Assembly (NCBI RefSeq): GCF_008831045.1
Contig: NZ_WAJS01000025.1
Span: 1-42,680 of the forward strand
From: Adlercreutzia muris
Lineage (GTDB): Bacteria > Actinomycetota > Coriobacteriia > Coriobacteriales > Eggerthellaceae
DNA: 42,680 nucleotides
Direction of reading: 5' to 3'
Position 1 is the first letter of the stretch. Each line of letters starts with the position of its first letter. The position numbers and the translations under genes are program-made. The notes beneath the pieces are model-generated. The model was not told the DNA's origin, did not search any database, and saw nothing but the letters and a program-made list of their open reading frames with translations. Below, piece after piece: positions 1 to 9,962 of this stretch.

Positions 1-128
1 CCCCCGAAGCCGTCAAGGACGGCAGCCGTCCGGCCCCCGGCTCTGTGGCCTTCGTGCCCTCCGTGGCCGGCCTCATCCTCGGTGGGGAAGTGGTGCGAGA
101 TCTGGCGGGAGCGGTCGAGAAAAATTAG
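1..128 (+). CDS. tcdA: TcdA-like tRNA threonylcarbamoyladenosine dehydratase, 3' end only
   Basis: Only the last 41 codons lie in the window, in the frame starting at base 3, ending in TAG at 126-128. The tail reads PEAVKDG...GSVAFVPSVAGLILGGEVVRDLAG (partly elided). A Gly-Ser, hydrophobic strand, then SVAGLILGGEVVRDL is the C-terminal pattern of the ThiF/E1-like enzyme TcdA (CsdL), which cyclises t6A37 to ct6A in tRNAs in an ATP-dependent step. The next genes are tRNA-His and tRNA-Lys; only the latter reads ANN codons, the t6A class. Another ThiF/MoeB-like protein cannot be excluded because the ATP-binding part is outside the window. Confidence 0.55.
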   Translation, partial: PEAVKDGSRPAPGSVAFVPSVAGLILGGEVVRDLAGAVEKN

Positions 129-131
129 GTC

Positions 132-160
132 TTGCGCAAACAGATGGATACGCCTATAAT
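132..160 (+). promoter_or_regulatory. Sigma-70 type promoter of tRNA-His
   Basis: TTGCGC at 132-137, a 17-base spacer and a perfect TATAAT at 155-160, ending 18 bases before the tRNA. The same -35 variant with 17-base spacing precedes tRNA-Lys and tRNA-Val in this window. Confidence 0.8.
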
Positions 161-177
161 TCAGCCTTGCGCGAAAT

Positions 178-255
178 GGTGGGTGTGGCCTAGTTGGCTA
201 AGGCGCCAGATTGTGGCTCTGGAGATCGTGGGTTCGAGTCCCATCATCCACCCCA
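178..255 (+). tRNA. tRNA-His (anticodon GTG)
   Basis: Cloverleaf can be folded by eye. The acceptor strand GTGGGTG (179-185) pairs with CATCCAC (245-251). The anticodon stem CCAGA/TCTGG encloses loop TTGTGGC with anticodon GTG at 213-215, and the T arm contains GGTTCGAGTCC. The extra G at 178 opposite C at 252 is the G-1:C73 pair specific to bacterial tRNA-His and recognised by HisRS. CCA is encoded at 253-255. Confidence 0.96.
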
Positions 256-275
256 GCGCGCTTGAAAATTGGGTC

Positions 276-304
276 TTGCGTAAAGCTTCGCGATGATCTA
301 AAAT
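276..304 (+). promoter_or_regulatory. Promoter of tRNA-Lys
   Basis: TTGCGT at 276-281, a 17-base spacer and TAAAAT at 299-304. It lies between tRNA-His and tRNA-Lys, so the second tRNA has its own promoter. Confidence 0.72.
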
Positions 305-332
305 GTTCAAGCGCTTTGCGCAGGCACGATGT

Positions 333-408
333 GCTCCGTTAGCTTAGTTGGTAGAGCAGGGGACTCTTAATCCCAAGGTCGAAGGTTCGAGTCCTTCACG
401 GAGCACCA
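333..408 (+). tRNA. tRNA-Lys (anticodon CTT)
   Basis: Acceptor GCTCCGT (333-339) pairs with ACGGAGC (398-404). D-loop AGTTGGTAGA and T-arm GGTTCGAGTCC are canonical. Anticodon loop CTCTTAA has CTT at 366-368, and CCA is encoded at 406-408. The outermost anticodon-stem pair is a G-A mismatch, leaving four good pairs. Confidence 0.95.
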
Positions 409-420
409 TTTTGAAACATC

Positions 421-444
421 GAACTCCCGCTCGGGAGTTCTTTT
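421..444 (+). terminator. Rho-independent terminator after tRNA-Lys
   Basis: Perfect 8-bp stem GAACTCCC (421-428) / GGGAGTTC (433-440) with a 4-base loop, followed by TTTT. It sits 12 bases after the tRNA and just ahead of the NYN gene start, so that gene may depend on read-through. Confidence 0.8.
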
Positions 445-461
445 CATGTAAGGCTCCCATT

Positions 462-2237
462 ATGGAAACCAAACCACTCAGCGAGACTTCCGACAAGCGC
501 TTCGCGCTGCTCATCGATGCCGACAACGTGTCGGCCCGCTACATCAAGCCCATCCTGAACGAGCTGTCGAAGTACGGCACCGTCACCATCAAGCGCATCT
601 ACGGCGACTGGACGCTCACCCTCCACTCCAAGTGGAAGGACGCCCTGCTGGAGAACTCCATCACCCCCATCCAGCAGTTCGGCTACACCCAGGGCAAGAA
701 CGCCACCGACTCGGCCATGATCATCGACGCCATGGACCTCTTGTACACCGACAACGTGGACGGCTTCTGCCTCGTGTCGAGCGACTCCGACTTCACGCGC
801 CTGGCCAGCCGCCTGCGCGAGAGCGGGCGCACCGTCATCGGCATGGGGGAGAAGAAGACCCCGGTGCCCTTCCGCCGTGCCTGCGATGTGTTCACCACCT
901 TGGAGCTGCTCATACAGAACAAGCGCGAGCGCTCCGGCGGCTCGGGCGGGGGCAACGGCAGCGCCGTGCCCAAGGATGCCGTGGAGCAGGCCGTGGTGGA
1001 TATCATCACCGACAACCAAAACAACGGGAAGGCCACGGGCCTCGGTGAGATCGGCAGCCGCCTGCAGAAGCGCTACCCCGACTTCGATGTGCGCAGCTAC
1101 GGCACCAACCTGCTCTCGAAGCTGTTGGAGGAGTTCACGCGCGTGAACATCACCAAGGACCACAGCTCGGTCACCGTGGAGCTGGCCGAGGGCGGCGACG
1201 AGAAGCCCGCCCGCCCGTCCAGGGACAAGGGCGCCGCTCGGGAGAAGGGCGCTGCGAGCGAGGAGAGGTCCTCCTCGCGCAGAAGGGTGACTGCCGAGGG
1301 GTCGGAGGCCGGCGGCGAGGGGAAGGCTGAGGGGGCGGAGTCGGCAGACAAGGCCGACAAGGCAGATAAGGACGACAAGCCGGCCCGCGGCCGTAATCAC
1401 CGCGGCACGCGCCGGGTGGCCGTCAAGGCTGGCGCCGCGGCCGAGGGCAGCGTCCCCGCCGCGGAGCCCGCGACGGAAGAGCCGGCCCCGGCCTCGGTCG
1501 ACGATGTCGTCGAGGTTGTCCTCGAGGGCATTGAGGGCCCGCAGGCCACTCCGGCCGAGGCCGCCGAGCCTCAGCCGAAGCGCCGCTCTCGCCGCACGGC
1601 AGCCGCCCGCCCGGCCGAGGGCGCCGCCGGGGCTGCTCCCGAGGAGGCCGCGAAGGTCGCCGCGCCGGCCGAGGAGGTCCCGGCGGCCACTGGGGAAGAG
1701 GCCGCGCCGGAGCCCCTGCGCGACACGAAGCCGGGCCGCCGGGCCCGCGCCGAGCGCAAGGCCCACGCCGACGCCGCCCGTACCCCGGTGCCCGCAGAGG
1801 TTGCGGCGGGGGATGCCGAGCCGGCCACGGCTCCTGCGCAAGCTGCCCCCGCGAAGCCGCGCCGTCCCCGGAAGACGGCCGCCGCGGCTCCCGCGCCCAC
1901 GAAGGCCTCGGCGGCCGCGGAGATCCCCGAGGCCGAGGCTTCTTCGGAGGCGCATGAGGCCGCCCGGCCGAAGAAGCGCGCGCGGAAATCGCCGGCGAAG
2001 AAGGAGGCGCCCCAGCCGGCGGCCGATACGCCGGAGAACTATATCCGCCAGATGGTGGCCGAGGCTGGGGAGGGGGGCATCATGCTCTCCACTATCACCG
2101 ACCGTTTGCGGGCCCGCTTCAAGGACTTCAAGGTGCGCGACCTCGGGTATGCCCAGATGCGCCAGTACATGGCCGCCGTCGGGGATTACGACCTCGAGCA
2201 GAGCGGTCGCAACCTCCGCATCCGTCTCGCGAAGTAG
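462..2237 (+). CDS. NYN (PIN-like) nuclease-fold protein with two OST-HTH/LOTUS domains
   Basis: 591 aa from ATG 462, with AAGG 9 bases upstream. The N-terminal NYN domain (about 12-150) starts RFALLIDADNVS; Asp19 and Asp21, then SSDSDF with Asp108 and Asp110, form the acidic metal-binding set of LabA/PIN-like RNases. An OST-HTH (LOTUS) domain follows at about 170-240 and a second occupies the C terminus (about 522-591). The intervening 280 residues are Ala/Glu/Arg/Lys-rich low complexity, probably a disordered nucleic-acid-binding linker. LOTUS domains bind RNA, including G-rich and structured RNA, so an RNA-processing or RNA-binding role is likely; substrate unknown. Catalysis is not proven. 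The gene follows a tRNA-Lys terminator and has no obvious promoter of its own. Confidence 0.85.
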   Translation: METKPLSETSDKRFALLIDADNVSARYIKPILNELSKYGTVTIKRIYGDWTLTLHSKWKDALLENSITPIQQFGYTQGKNATDSAMIIDAMDLLYTDNVDGFCLVSSDSDFTRLASRLRESGRTVIGMGEKKTPVPFRRACDVFTTLELLIQNKRERSGGSGGGNGSAVPKDAVEQAVVDIITDNQNNGKATGLGEIGSRLQKRYPDFDVRSYGTNLLSKLLEEFTRVNITKDHSSVTVELAEGGDEKPARPSRDKGAAREKGAASEERSSSRRRVTAEGSEAGGEGKAEGAESADKADKADKDDKPARGRNHRGTRRVAVKAGAAAEGSVPAAEPATEEPAPASVDDVVEVVLEGIEGPQATPAEAAEPQPKRRSRRTAAARPAEGAAGAAPEEAAKVAAPAEEVPAATGEEAAPEPLRDTKPGRRARAERKAHADAARTPVPAEVAAGDAEPATAPAQAAPAKPRRPRKTAAAAPAPTKASAAAEIPEAEASSEAHEAARPKKRARKSPAKKEAPQPAADTPENYIRQMVAEAGEGGIMLSTITDRLRARFKDFKVRDLGYAQMRQYMAAVGDYDLEQSGRNLRIRLAK

Positions 2238-2278
2238 GCGGCGCGGAGAGTCTCGGGTCTTGTTAATTTGCCGAGTGC

Positions 2279-2316
2279 GGGCGCCCTTTCGCTGGAAAGG
2301 GCGCCCGACCATGTTT
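2279..2316 (+). terminator. Candidate terminator after the NYN gene
   Basis: Perfect 11-bp stem GGGCGCCCTTT (2279-2289) / AAAGGGCGCCC (2296-2306). Bases follow as GACCATG then TTTT, so the U-tract is displaced and termination may be weak. TACAAT at 2317-2322, just beyond, is a candidate -10 for the antiporter gene. Confidence 0.55.
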
Positions 2317-2363
2317 TACAATAGCGTACTCCCGTCAACCTGCGTTCCAAAGGAGATGCATCT

Positions 2364-4406
2364 GTGGAAGCCCTGACCCTCGGCCTGCTCTTGCTTGCCG
2401 CCGTGCTGGCATCCTCTCTCATCGATCAGATCATCCCCCGCATATCGCTGCCTCTCATCCAGATCGCCATCGGGCTCGTTATCGCGCTTGTGGCCGGCGG
2501 CGATGTGAAGGTTACCCTCGATCCCGAGCTCTTCTTGGTCATGTTCATCGCGCCTCTGCTCTACGACGAGGCGAAGCACGCCGACAAGCAGGCCCTCTGG
2601 CGCGAGCGTCAGCCGGTGCTGTCCTTGGCCATCGGGCTCGTGGTGGCCACCACCCTCGTCATCGGCTTTTTGCTCCACGCCTTTGTGCCCTCCATCCCCC
2701 TGGCGGCGGCCTTCGCCCTGGGCGCGGCCCTCGGCCCCACCGATGCCGTGGCCGTGTCGTCCCTGTCCAAGTCGGTGGACATTCCCAAGCGCCAGGCTTC
2801 CATGCTCAAGGGAGAGCTGCTGCTCAACGATGCCTCGGGCATTGTGTCCTTCCAGTTCGCCATCGCCGCCGTGCTCACCGGCTCGTTTTCCCTCGTGAAC
2901 GCCAGCGTGGACTTTCTCGTGGAATTCGTCGGCGGCCTGCTGCTCGGCGTGGTCCTCGGTCTTATCGGCAACGGGGTGGTGCGCCGCGCCCGCTCCATCG
3001 GCGTGGAGAACACAAACTTCCACGTCCTGTTCGAGGTGCTCATTCCCTTCCTCATCTACCTGGTGGCCAATGTCTGCCACGTGTCCGGCGTCATTGCCGT
3101 GGTGGTGGCGGGCCTCATCAACGTCACGTCGCCGAAGGGGGTCATCGGGCCGTCGGTCTCGCGCATGAACATCGTCTCCGGCAGCGTGTGGCACGTGCTC
3201 ACCTACGCCCTGAACGGCATCGTGTTCGTGCTGCTGGGCACCCAGCTGCCCCTGGCTATGCAGGAGACGTGGGAGAACGTGCGCATCACGAACTCCACCC
3301 TGGTGCTGCTCGTGCTCGGACTCACCTTCGTCCTTCTGGCAACCCGTTTTCTCTGGGTGCTCGTCATGGATCTCGTCCACGTGCGCCGCGTCCAGCATCG
3401 TCGCTTCACGGGCCGCGACGTGCGCAGCGCCCTCATCACGACCTTCTCGGGCGCCAAGGGCACCATCACGCTGTCCATCATGTTCTCCCTGCCCACCTAC
3501 GCGGTTATCGGGCCGCCCAACGTGCCCTTTCCCCAGCGCGAGCTGCTCATCTTCCTCGCCTGCGGCGTGATCGTGTGCACGCTGCTGCTGGCCACGTTCG
3601 TCGTGCCGCTCTTGGCCCCGGCTCGCGACGAGGGGGAAGATGAGCAGCGCCGGGCCGACCAGGATGCCGCCACCACCATGGATATTATGCGCCAGGTCAT
3701 CGAGATGCTCACGGCTCAGCAGAACGCGGAGAACAGCGCCGAGACCCAGGCCGTCATTCGCTCTTACAACGACCGCCTGTCCCGCATCAAGGCCAACAAC
3801 GGCATCGAGGACGAGCCCAACGTGGCCCTGCGCTTGAAGGCCCTCGGCTGGGAGTACGATCGGGCCATGGAGCTCATGGAACGCGGTGTGGTTTCCGGTG
3901 TAGTGGCCTATCGCTATATGGGGCGCCTCGAGCAGGTGATGGATCTTCTGGAGCATGGTCGCGGCCGTGGGCGGCTGCGGCGCTGGAACGGCCGCTTCCG
4001 GGCCCTGTGGCACCGGGGCCTGCGGGCGGTGCTCCGGGAGCTGCCGGGCAACACCGCCCTGGCCGAGCGCACCGAGGACATGCGCTGGCTGCAGACGGCC
4101 ACGCGCACCTACGCCATTGAGCATTTGGAAGAGGCCGTGGCCTCCAGCCAGGTGCCCACCGAGGACGCGGCCACGCTGCTCGTGGAGTACCAGCGCTCGG
4201 TGGCGGCCCTCCACAGCGCCCGGCCATCGGTGACCTCCGTCATCAAGGTGGACGATCTGGCCGACGGCATCAAGCGCCGCGCCTACGCCTTCGAACTGGA
4301 GCAGATCCAAGACGCCTACGAGGATGACCGTCTCTCCCGCGCCCATGCCCAGCGCATGCGCGAGAGCGTGCAACTCATGCAGATGGATTTGGAGGACACG
4401 GTCTAA
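2364..4406 (+). CDS. CPA1-family Na+/H+ antiporter (680 aa)
   Basis: Exchanges Na+ (or K+) for H+ across the cytoplasmic membrane for pH and salt homeostasis. The GTG start at 2364 is set by AAAGGAG at 2349-2355. About 12 hydrophobic segments fill residues 1-425. Family motifs are GPTDAVAV (about 130) and ELLLNDASG, where the Asn-Asp pair is the ion-binding site of CPA1 exchangers, plus a later SGAKGTITLS segment. Residues 430-680 are a hydrophilic cytoplasmic tail with helical, partly coiled-coil character. A clear paralogue lies at 9963-11783. Ion preference cannot be read from sequence. Confidence 0.9.
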   Translation: MEALTLGLLLLAAVLASSLIDQIIPRISLPLIQIAIGLVIALVAGGDVKVTLDPELFLVMFIAPLLYDEAKHADKQALWRERQPVLSLAIGLVVATTLVIGFLLHAFVPSIPLAAAFALGAALGPTDAVAVSSLSKSVDIPKRQASMLKGELLLNDASGIVSFQFAIAAVLTGSFSLVNASVDFLVEFVGGLLLGVVLGLIGNGVVRRARSIGVENTNFHVLFEVLIPFLIYLVANVCHVSGVIAVVVAGLINVTSPKGVIGPSVSRMNIVSGSVWHVLTYALNGIVFVLLGTQLPLAMQETWENVRITNSTLVLLVLGLTFVLLATRFLWVLVMDLVHVRRVQHRRFTGRDVRSALITTFSGAKGTITLSIMFSLPTYAVIGPPNVPFPQRELLIFLACGVIVCTLLLATFVVPLLAPARDEGEDEQRRADQDAATTMDIMRQVIEMLTAQQNAENSAETQAVIRSYNDRLSRIKANNGIEDEPNVALRLKALGWEYDRAMELMERGVVSGVVAYRYMGRLEQVMDLLEHGRGRGRLRRWNGRFRALWHRGLRAVLRELPGNTALAERTEDMRWLQTATRTYAIEHLEEAVASSQVPTEDAATLLVEYQRSVAALHSARPSVTSVIKVDDLADGIKRRAYAFELEQIQDAYEDDRLSRAHAQRMRESVQLMQMDLEDTV

Positions 4407-4488
4407 GGCGTTCGGGCGCGGAGCCCCGCGGTCGACCCGGGACCCCGTTTCCGGCTGCCGCTCTTCGCCCCGCCCCTCCTCCGCATGC

Positions 4489-4517
4489 AAAAAGGCCCGC
4501 GAGACGTCTCGCGGGCC
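4489..4517 (-). terminator. Terminator of trpS
   Basis: 11-bp perfect stem GGCCCGCGAGA / TCTCGCGGGCC (4494-4504 / 4507-4517) with a 2-base gap. The five A's at 4489-4493 become the U-tract on the minus strand. It lies 25 bases past the trpS stop; no T-run follows on the + side. Confidence 0.85.
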
Positions 4518-4542
4518 TCGTCGTTCAGGGGGGGGGTGGCCG

Positions 4543-5601
4543 CTAGTACACCATGCCCATGGCCTCGCGCACCTCATCGAGGGTGGCGTTGGCCATCTCG
4601 TTGGCGCGGCGGTTGCCCTCGTGCAGGATCTCGCGCACCAGCTCCGGCTTGCCCTCCAGCTCGCGGCGGCGCTCGCGGATGGGGGCCAGGTATCCGTTCA
4701 CCGCCTCGGTCACGTAGCGCTTCAGCGCCCCTGCGCCGTCGCCCGCGATCTCAGCGGCGATATCCTCCTCGGTGCGCCCGGTGGTGAGCGCGGCAGTGGT
4801 GAGCAGGGCCGACACGCCGGGGCGGTTCTCCTTGTCGAAGGTGATCATGCGCTCGGAGTCGGTCTGGCTCTTCTTGATGAGCTTGGCCGTCTCCTCCTCG
4901 GTGGCCGACAGGGCGATGGCATTGCCGTAGCTCTTCGACATCTTGCGGCCGTCGAGGCCGGGAATCTCCACGGCGTCGGTCAGAAGACCGTGGGGCTCGG
5001 GGAAGATGCGGCCGTAGCGCTCGTTGAAGCGGCGGGCGATGAGGCGCGTCTGCTCGATGTGGGGCAGCTGGTCTTTGCCCACGGGCACGATGTTGCCCTT
5101 GCAGAACAGGATGTCGCAGGCCTGGTGCACCGGGTAGCTGAGCAGAAGCCCCGTGAGCGCGTGGCCCGAGGCCTCCTGCTCGGCCTTCACCGTGGGGTTG
5201 CGCATCAGCTCGGCCTCGGTCACCAGCGACAGGAAGGGGAGCATGAGCTGGTTGAGGGCCGGCACGGCTGAATGGGTGAAGATGACGGTCTTCTCCGGAT
5301 CGACCCCGCAGGCCAAATAGTCGATGACCATGTTGTGCACGTTGTCGGCGATGTTGGCCGTGGTATCGCGGTCGGTGATGACCTGGTAGTCGGCGATGAT
5401 GATGTTCGTGCGAATGCCCATGTTCTGGTGGGCCACGCGTTCCTTGATGGTGCCGAAGTAGTGGCCCATGTGCAAGCGGCCCGTGGGGCGGTCGCCCGAC
5501 AGCATGGTGTACTTCTCGGGATGCAGGGGCAGATCGGCGTTGATCTCGTCGCTGATCTTCTTAGAAGCGAGGAAGGTCTCGCTGGTCATATCGCTCGCCA
5601 T
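4543..5601 (-). CDS. trpS: Tryptophan--tRNA ligase
   Basis: Class Ib aminoacyl-tRNA synthetase that charges tRNA-Trp. 352 aa, normal for bacterial TrpRS (330-350). The HIGH signature appears as HMGH at residues 44-47 in GDRPTGRLHMGHYFG. KMSKS is at 220-224 in DGRKMSKSYGN. The ATG at 5601 is preceded on its strand by AAAGGAG about 12 bases upstream; an in-frame ATG four codons later is less well placed. It is the first of two minus-strand genes in the window and faces the antiporter gene. TATACT at 5654-5649 (minus strand) is a possible -10. Confidence 0.97.
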   Translation of the reverse strand: MASDMTSETFLASKKISDEINADLPLHPEKYTMLSGDRPTGRLHMGHYFGTIKERVAHQNMGIRTNIIIADYQVITDRDTTANIADNVHNMVIDYLACGVDPEKTVIFTHSAVPALNQLMLPFLSLVTEAELMRNPTVKAEQEASGHALTGLLLSYPVHQACDILFCKGNIVPVGKDQLPHIEQTRLIARRFNERYGRIFPEPHGLLTDAVEIPGLDGRKMSKSYGNAIALSATEEETAKLIKKSQTDSERMITFDKENRPGVSALLTTAALTTGRTEEDIAAEIAGDGAGALKRYVTEAVNGYLAPIRERRRELEGKPELVREILHEGNRRANEMANATLDEVREAMGMVY

Positions 5602-5665
5602 CGGTGCTTTCTTCTCCTTTGCGATGGAATTGTGAATATGTTGAGACAGTATACAAGATTACCCC

Positions 5666-5694
5666 TTGCGCATTGGCTGAAACCTGTGTATTAT
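5666..5694 (+). promoter_or_regulatory. Promoter of tRNA-Val
   Basis: TTGCGC at 5666-5671, exactly 17 bases, then TATTAT at 5689-5694. It lies 41 bases ahead of the tRNA and has the same -35 variant as the tRNA-His promoter. Confidence 0.75.
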
Positions 5695-5735
5695 ATTTAG
5701 CCGTCGCAAGTCACTCAGTGAGTTGCACATGATCC

Positions 5736-5810
5736 GGTCGCTTGGCTCAGCGGGAGAGCATCGCCTTCACACGGCGGGGGTCACAGGTTCAAATCCTGTA
5801 GCGACCACCA
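5736..5810 (+). tRNA. tRNA-Val (anticodon CAC)
   Basis: Acceptor GGTCGCT (5736-5742) pairs with AGCGACC (5800-5806). Anticodon stem TCGCC/GGCGG holds loop TTCACAC with anticodon CAC at 5768-5770. T-arm AGGTTCAAATCCT is canonical, and CCA is encoded at 5808-5810. Confidence 0.95.
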
Positions 5811-5818
5811 TAACTCAC

Positions 5819-5844
5819 AGGCCCCTCTGCGGAGGGGCCTTTTT
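5819..5844 (+). terminator. Terminator of tRNA-Val
   Basis: 9-bp stem AGGCCCCTC (5819-5827) / GAGGGGCCT (5832-5840) with loop TGCG, followed by a run of T to 5844. It ends 33 bases before the Fic start. Confidence 0.9.
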
Positions 5845-5877
5845 CATGTCCGCGCGTCGAAGGAAGGGGCTGCCGCT

Positions 5878-7054
5878 ATGACCGACCTGAAGCCCTGGGC
5901 CTTCGAGCTGGAGGCCTACATCCGCGAAGGCGAGCCCGACCGTGCTCGCAAAGCCGAGGTATGGCAGACCGCCATCGGTCTGCAGGCAGTGGATGGGCTC
6001 GAGGTGTCCGAGTATCTTATCGATACGGCCAAAGAGCACATCGAGGGCAAGATCGACTCCCTCGATGCTCGTCGGCGCATCGACGGCTATTACGAGCAAC
6101 GGCGCTCGCGCGGAATTGCTGAGGAGGACATCGAGGAGGCCGATAAGGTTTCCCAGCGTATTGCCGAGATACTTGGCGAGGATACCTTCCAGTTTTCCCC
6201 GGCGGCTCTCATGGCGATTCATAAGAGGCTCTTTACGGGTATTATCAAAGGCGCTGGCGAGGTGCGGCCCTACAACATCACGAAGAAGGAATGGGTTTTG
6301 GCTGGTGAAACCGTGCTCTACGCTCCATGCGAATTGGTGTGGGAGAGCCTGAAGTACGATTTCGAGCAGGAGGCTTCGTTCTCTTACGCCGATGTGTCCC
6401 TTGCTGAAGCGGTGGCCCATATTGCCAAATTCGCGTCTGGCATCTGGCAGATTCATCCCTTTCGCGAGGGCAACACGAGAACGACGGCGGTGTTCGTTAT
6501 CAAGTACCTGAGCTCCAAAGGGCTTGTCGTAACCAACGACGAATTCAAGGAGCATTCCTGGTATTTCCGCAACGCGCTGGTGAGGGCGAACTATACTGAC
6601 TTTCAGAAAGGCGTTCATGCGACGTTCCGGTATCTGGACCGGTTCTTCGAGAATCTCCTTTTAGGGGCGAAACACGAGTTGAAGAATCGCTATCTCCATG
6701 TTGATTACCGGCAGATGGCGAATGGAGAGGAGTCTCAAAGTGCATCGGCGGCGGTCCCAAAGTGCAATACTTGGGGGGCTGGTTGCACTTTAGATTGCAC
6801 TTTGGACGAGCTGGCTGTATTGAGGCTGCTTGCGGCCGACGGCTCGCTCACGCAGAAAGCTTTGGCGTCCCAACTCGGCATTTCGGAGCGCACCGTGAAG
6901 ACGCGCACCGTCCGGCTTCAAGAGAAGGGCCTGCTGAGGCGCGACGGCGGTAAGCGCAGCGGTCGTTGGATAGTGTCGGACGAGGTAGAGGCGGCCCTGC
7001 AAATCAAAGAAAAGGTATCGGTATCCAACGATATTTCCAAGGAAGATTCCCATC

Positions 7055-7071
<17 letters not shown>
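5878..7071 (+). CDS. Fic-domain protein with N-terminal inhibitory helix and C-terminal winged HTH
   Basis: 397 aa. Fic enzymes transfer AMP (or another nucleotide moiety) to Ser/Thr/Tyr of target proteins. The complete active-site motif HPFREGNTR is at residues 193-201. An N-terminal helix, about 40-75, reads [12 protein letters not shown] with Glu56-Gly57, resembling the VbhA/alpha-inh inhibitory helix; the usual Ser/Thr four residues before the Glu is Lys52. Residues about 305-385 form a winged HTH ([20 protein letters not shown]), so self-regulation is plausible. The gene is visibly richer in A/T and rare codons than its neighbours, lies right after a tRNA terminator, and overlaps the ABC-F gene by 17 bases. 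These are signs of acquisition (inference). Target unknown. Confidence 0.9.
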
Positions 7072-9229
<2,158 letters not shown>

Positions 9230-9250
9230 TTTGCAGCTCCTCGAGGTCGG

Positions 9251-9356
9251 GCTACGGGGTAATGCTCAGTCGCTCAGACAGTCCTCGCTCGGCGAAACAG
9301 TCCACTGGACTGTTTCGTTCGCTGCGGAACTCGCTTGGTGAGCACCACCCCGTATC
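9251..9356 (+). repeat. Palindromic dispersed element, copy A
   Basis: In the only gap between the ABC-F gene and trmL. Core about 9270-9338: TCGCT-N10-TCGCT, then a perfect 11-bp hairpin (9293-9303 / 9307-9317, loop ACT), then TCGCT/TTCGCT-N7-TCGCT and TTGG. Outer arms TACGGGGTAATGCTCA (9253-9268) and TGAGCACCACCCCGTA (9339-9354) are inverted repeats matching at 14 of 16 positions. Copies B and C carry the same core in reverse complement; copy D has the same orientation. Confidence 0.9.
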
Positions 9357-9388
9357 CCTCTATACGTTGACTAGGTTGAGGTAGAGAG

Positions 9389-9850
9389 ATGCTGAACATC
9401 GTATTGGTTGAGCCGGAGATTCCCCAGAATGCGGGGAATATCGCTCGTACGTGCGCGTGCACGGGGAGCCGGCTGCACCTCATCGAGCCCATGGGGTTCC
9501 GCCCTACCGAGAAGAACCTGAAGCGGGCCGGGTGCAACTACTGGAACGACGTGGACATCGTGCGATGGCCCTATCTCGGGGCGTTTCTGGAGGCCCACGG
9601 GGAAGACGAGCTGCACCTGTTCACCGGCGCCGCGCCGCGCACCTATGCGGAAGTGGCCTATGGACCTGATGCGTTTCTGCTGTTCGGACGCGAGAGCCGC
9701 GGGCTGGATGCCGACCTCATCGAGCGCTTCGCCGATGAGTGCGTGCGCATTCCCATGGGCGCCGGGCTCGACTCGCTCAACGTTTCGAACGCGGTGGCCA
9801 TCGCCGCCTACGAGGCCCTGCGCCAGCAGGATTTCCTCGGCCTTTCCTGA
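9389..9850 (+). CDS. trmL: tRNA (cytidine/uridine(34)-2'-O)-methyltransferase
   Basis: SPOUT (trefoil-knot) enzyme that uses SAM to methylate the wobble nucleotide of tRNA-Leu isoacceptors. 153 aa, the normal size. Family motifs in order: EPEIPQNAGNIARTC at the N terminus, LFGRESRGL (about 111) and SLNVSNAVAIAAYEALRQ near the C terminus forming the knot. ATG 9389 has GAGAG about 5 bases upstream. Element copy A lies just upstream and may sit in the leader. Confidence 0.93.
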   Translation: MLNIVLVEPEIPQNAGNIARTCACTGSRLHLIEPMGFRPTEKNLKRAGCNYWNDVDIVRWPYLGAFLEAHGEDELHLFTGAAPRTYAEVAYGPDAFLLFGRESRGLDADLIERFADECVRIPMGAGLDSLNVSNAVAIAAYEALRQQDFLGLS

Positions 9851-9962
9851 GATGCCCCGCTCCCGAGCGACAAGGTGCGCTCGCAGAAGCGCCCCGCCGG
9901 CTTCCGAGCTTATTCGCTAAGGTATTCCGAAACTTTTCCGTCGCATAAGGAGCTGGTACGCG

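Noticed and set aside
444-2312. Long antisense open frame of about 620 codons over the NYN gene
   Set aside because: Mirror of a GC-rich gene: no family motifs, low-complexity Arg/Gly/Leu composition, and the + frame has clear domains.
2316-4577. Antisense open frame of about 750 codons over the antiporter gene
   Set aside because: His/Gly/Glu-rich shadow with no recognisable motif; the + strand encodes an obvious membrane exchanger.
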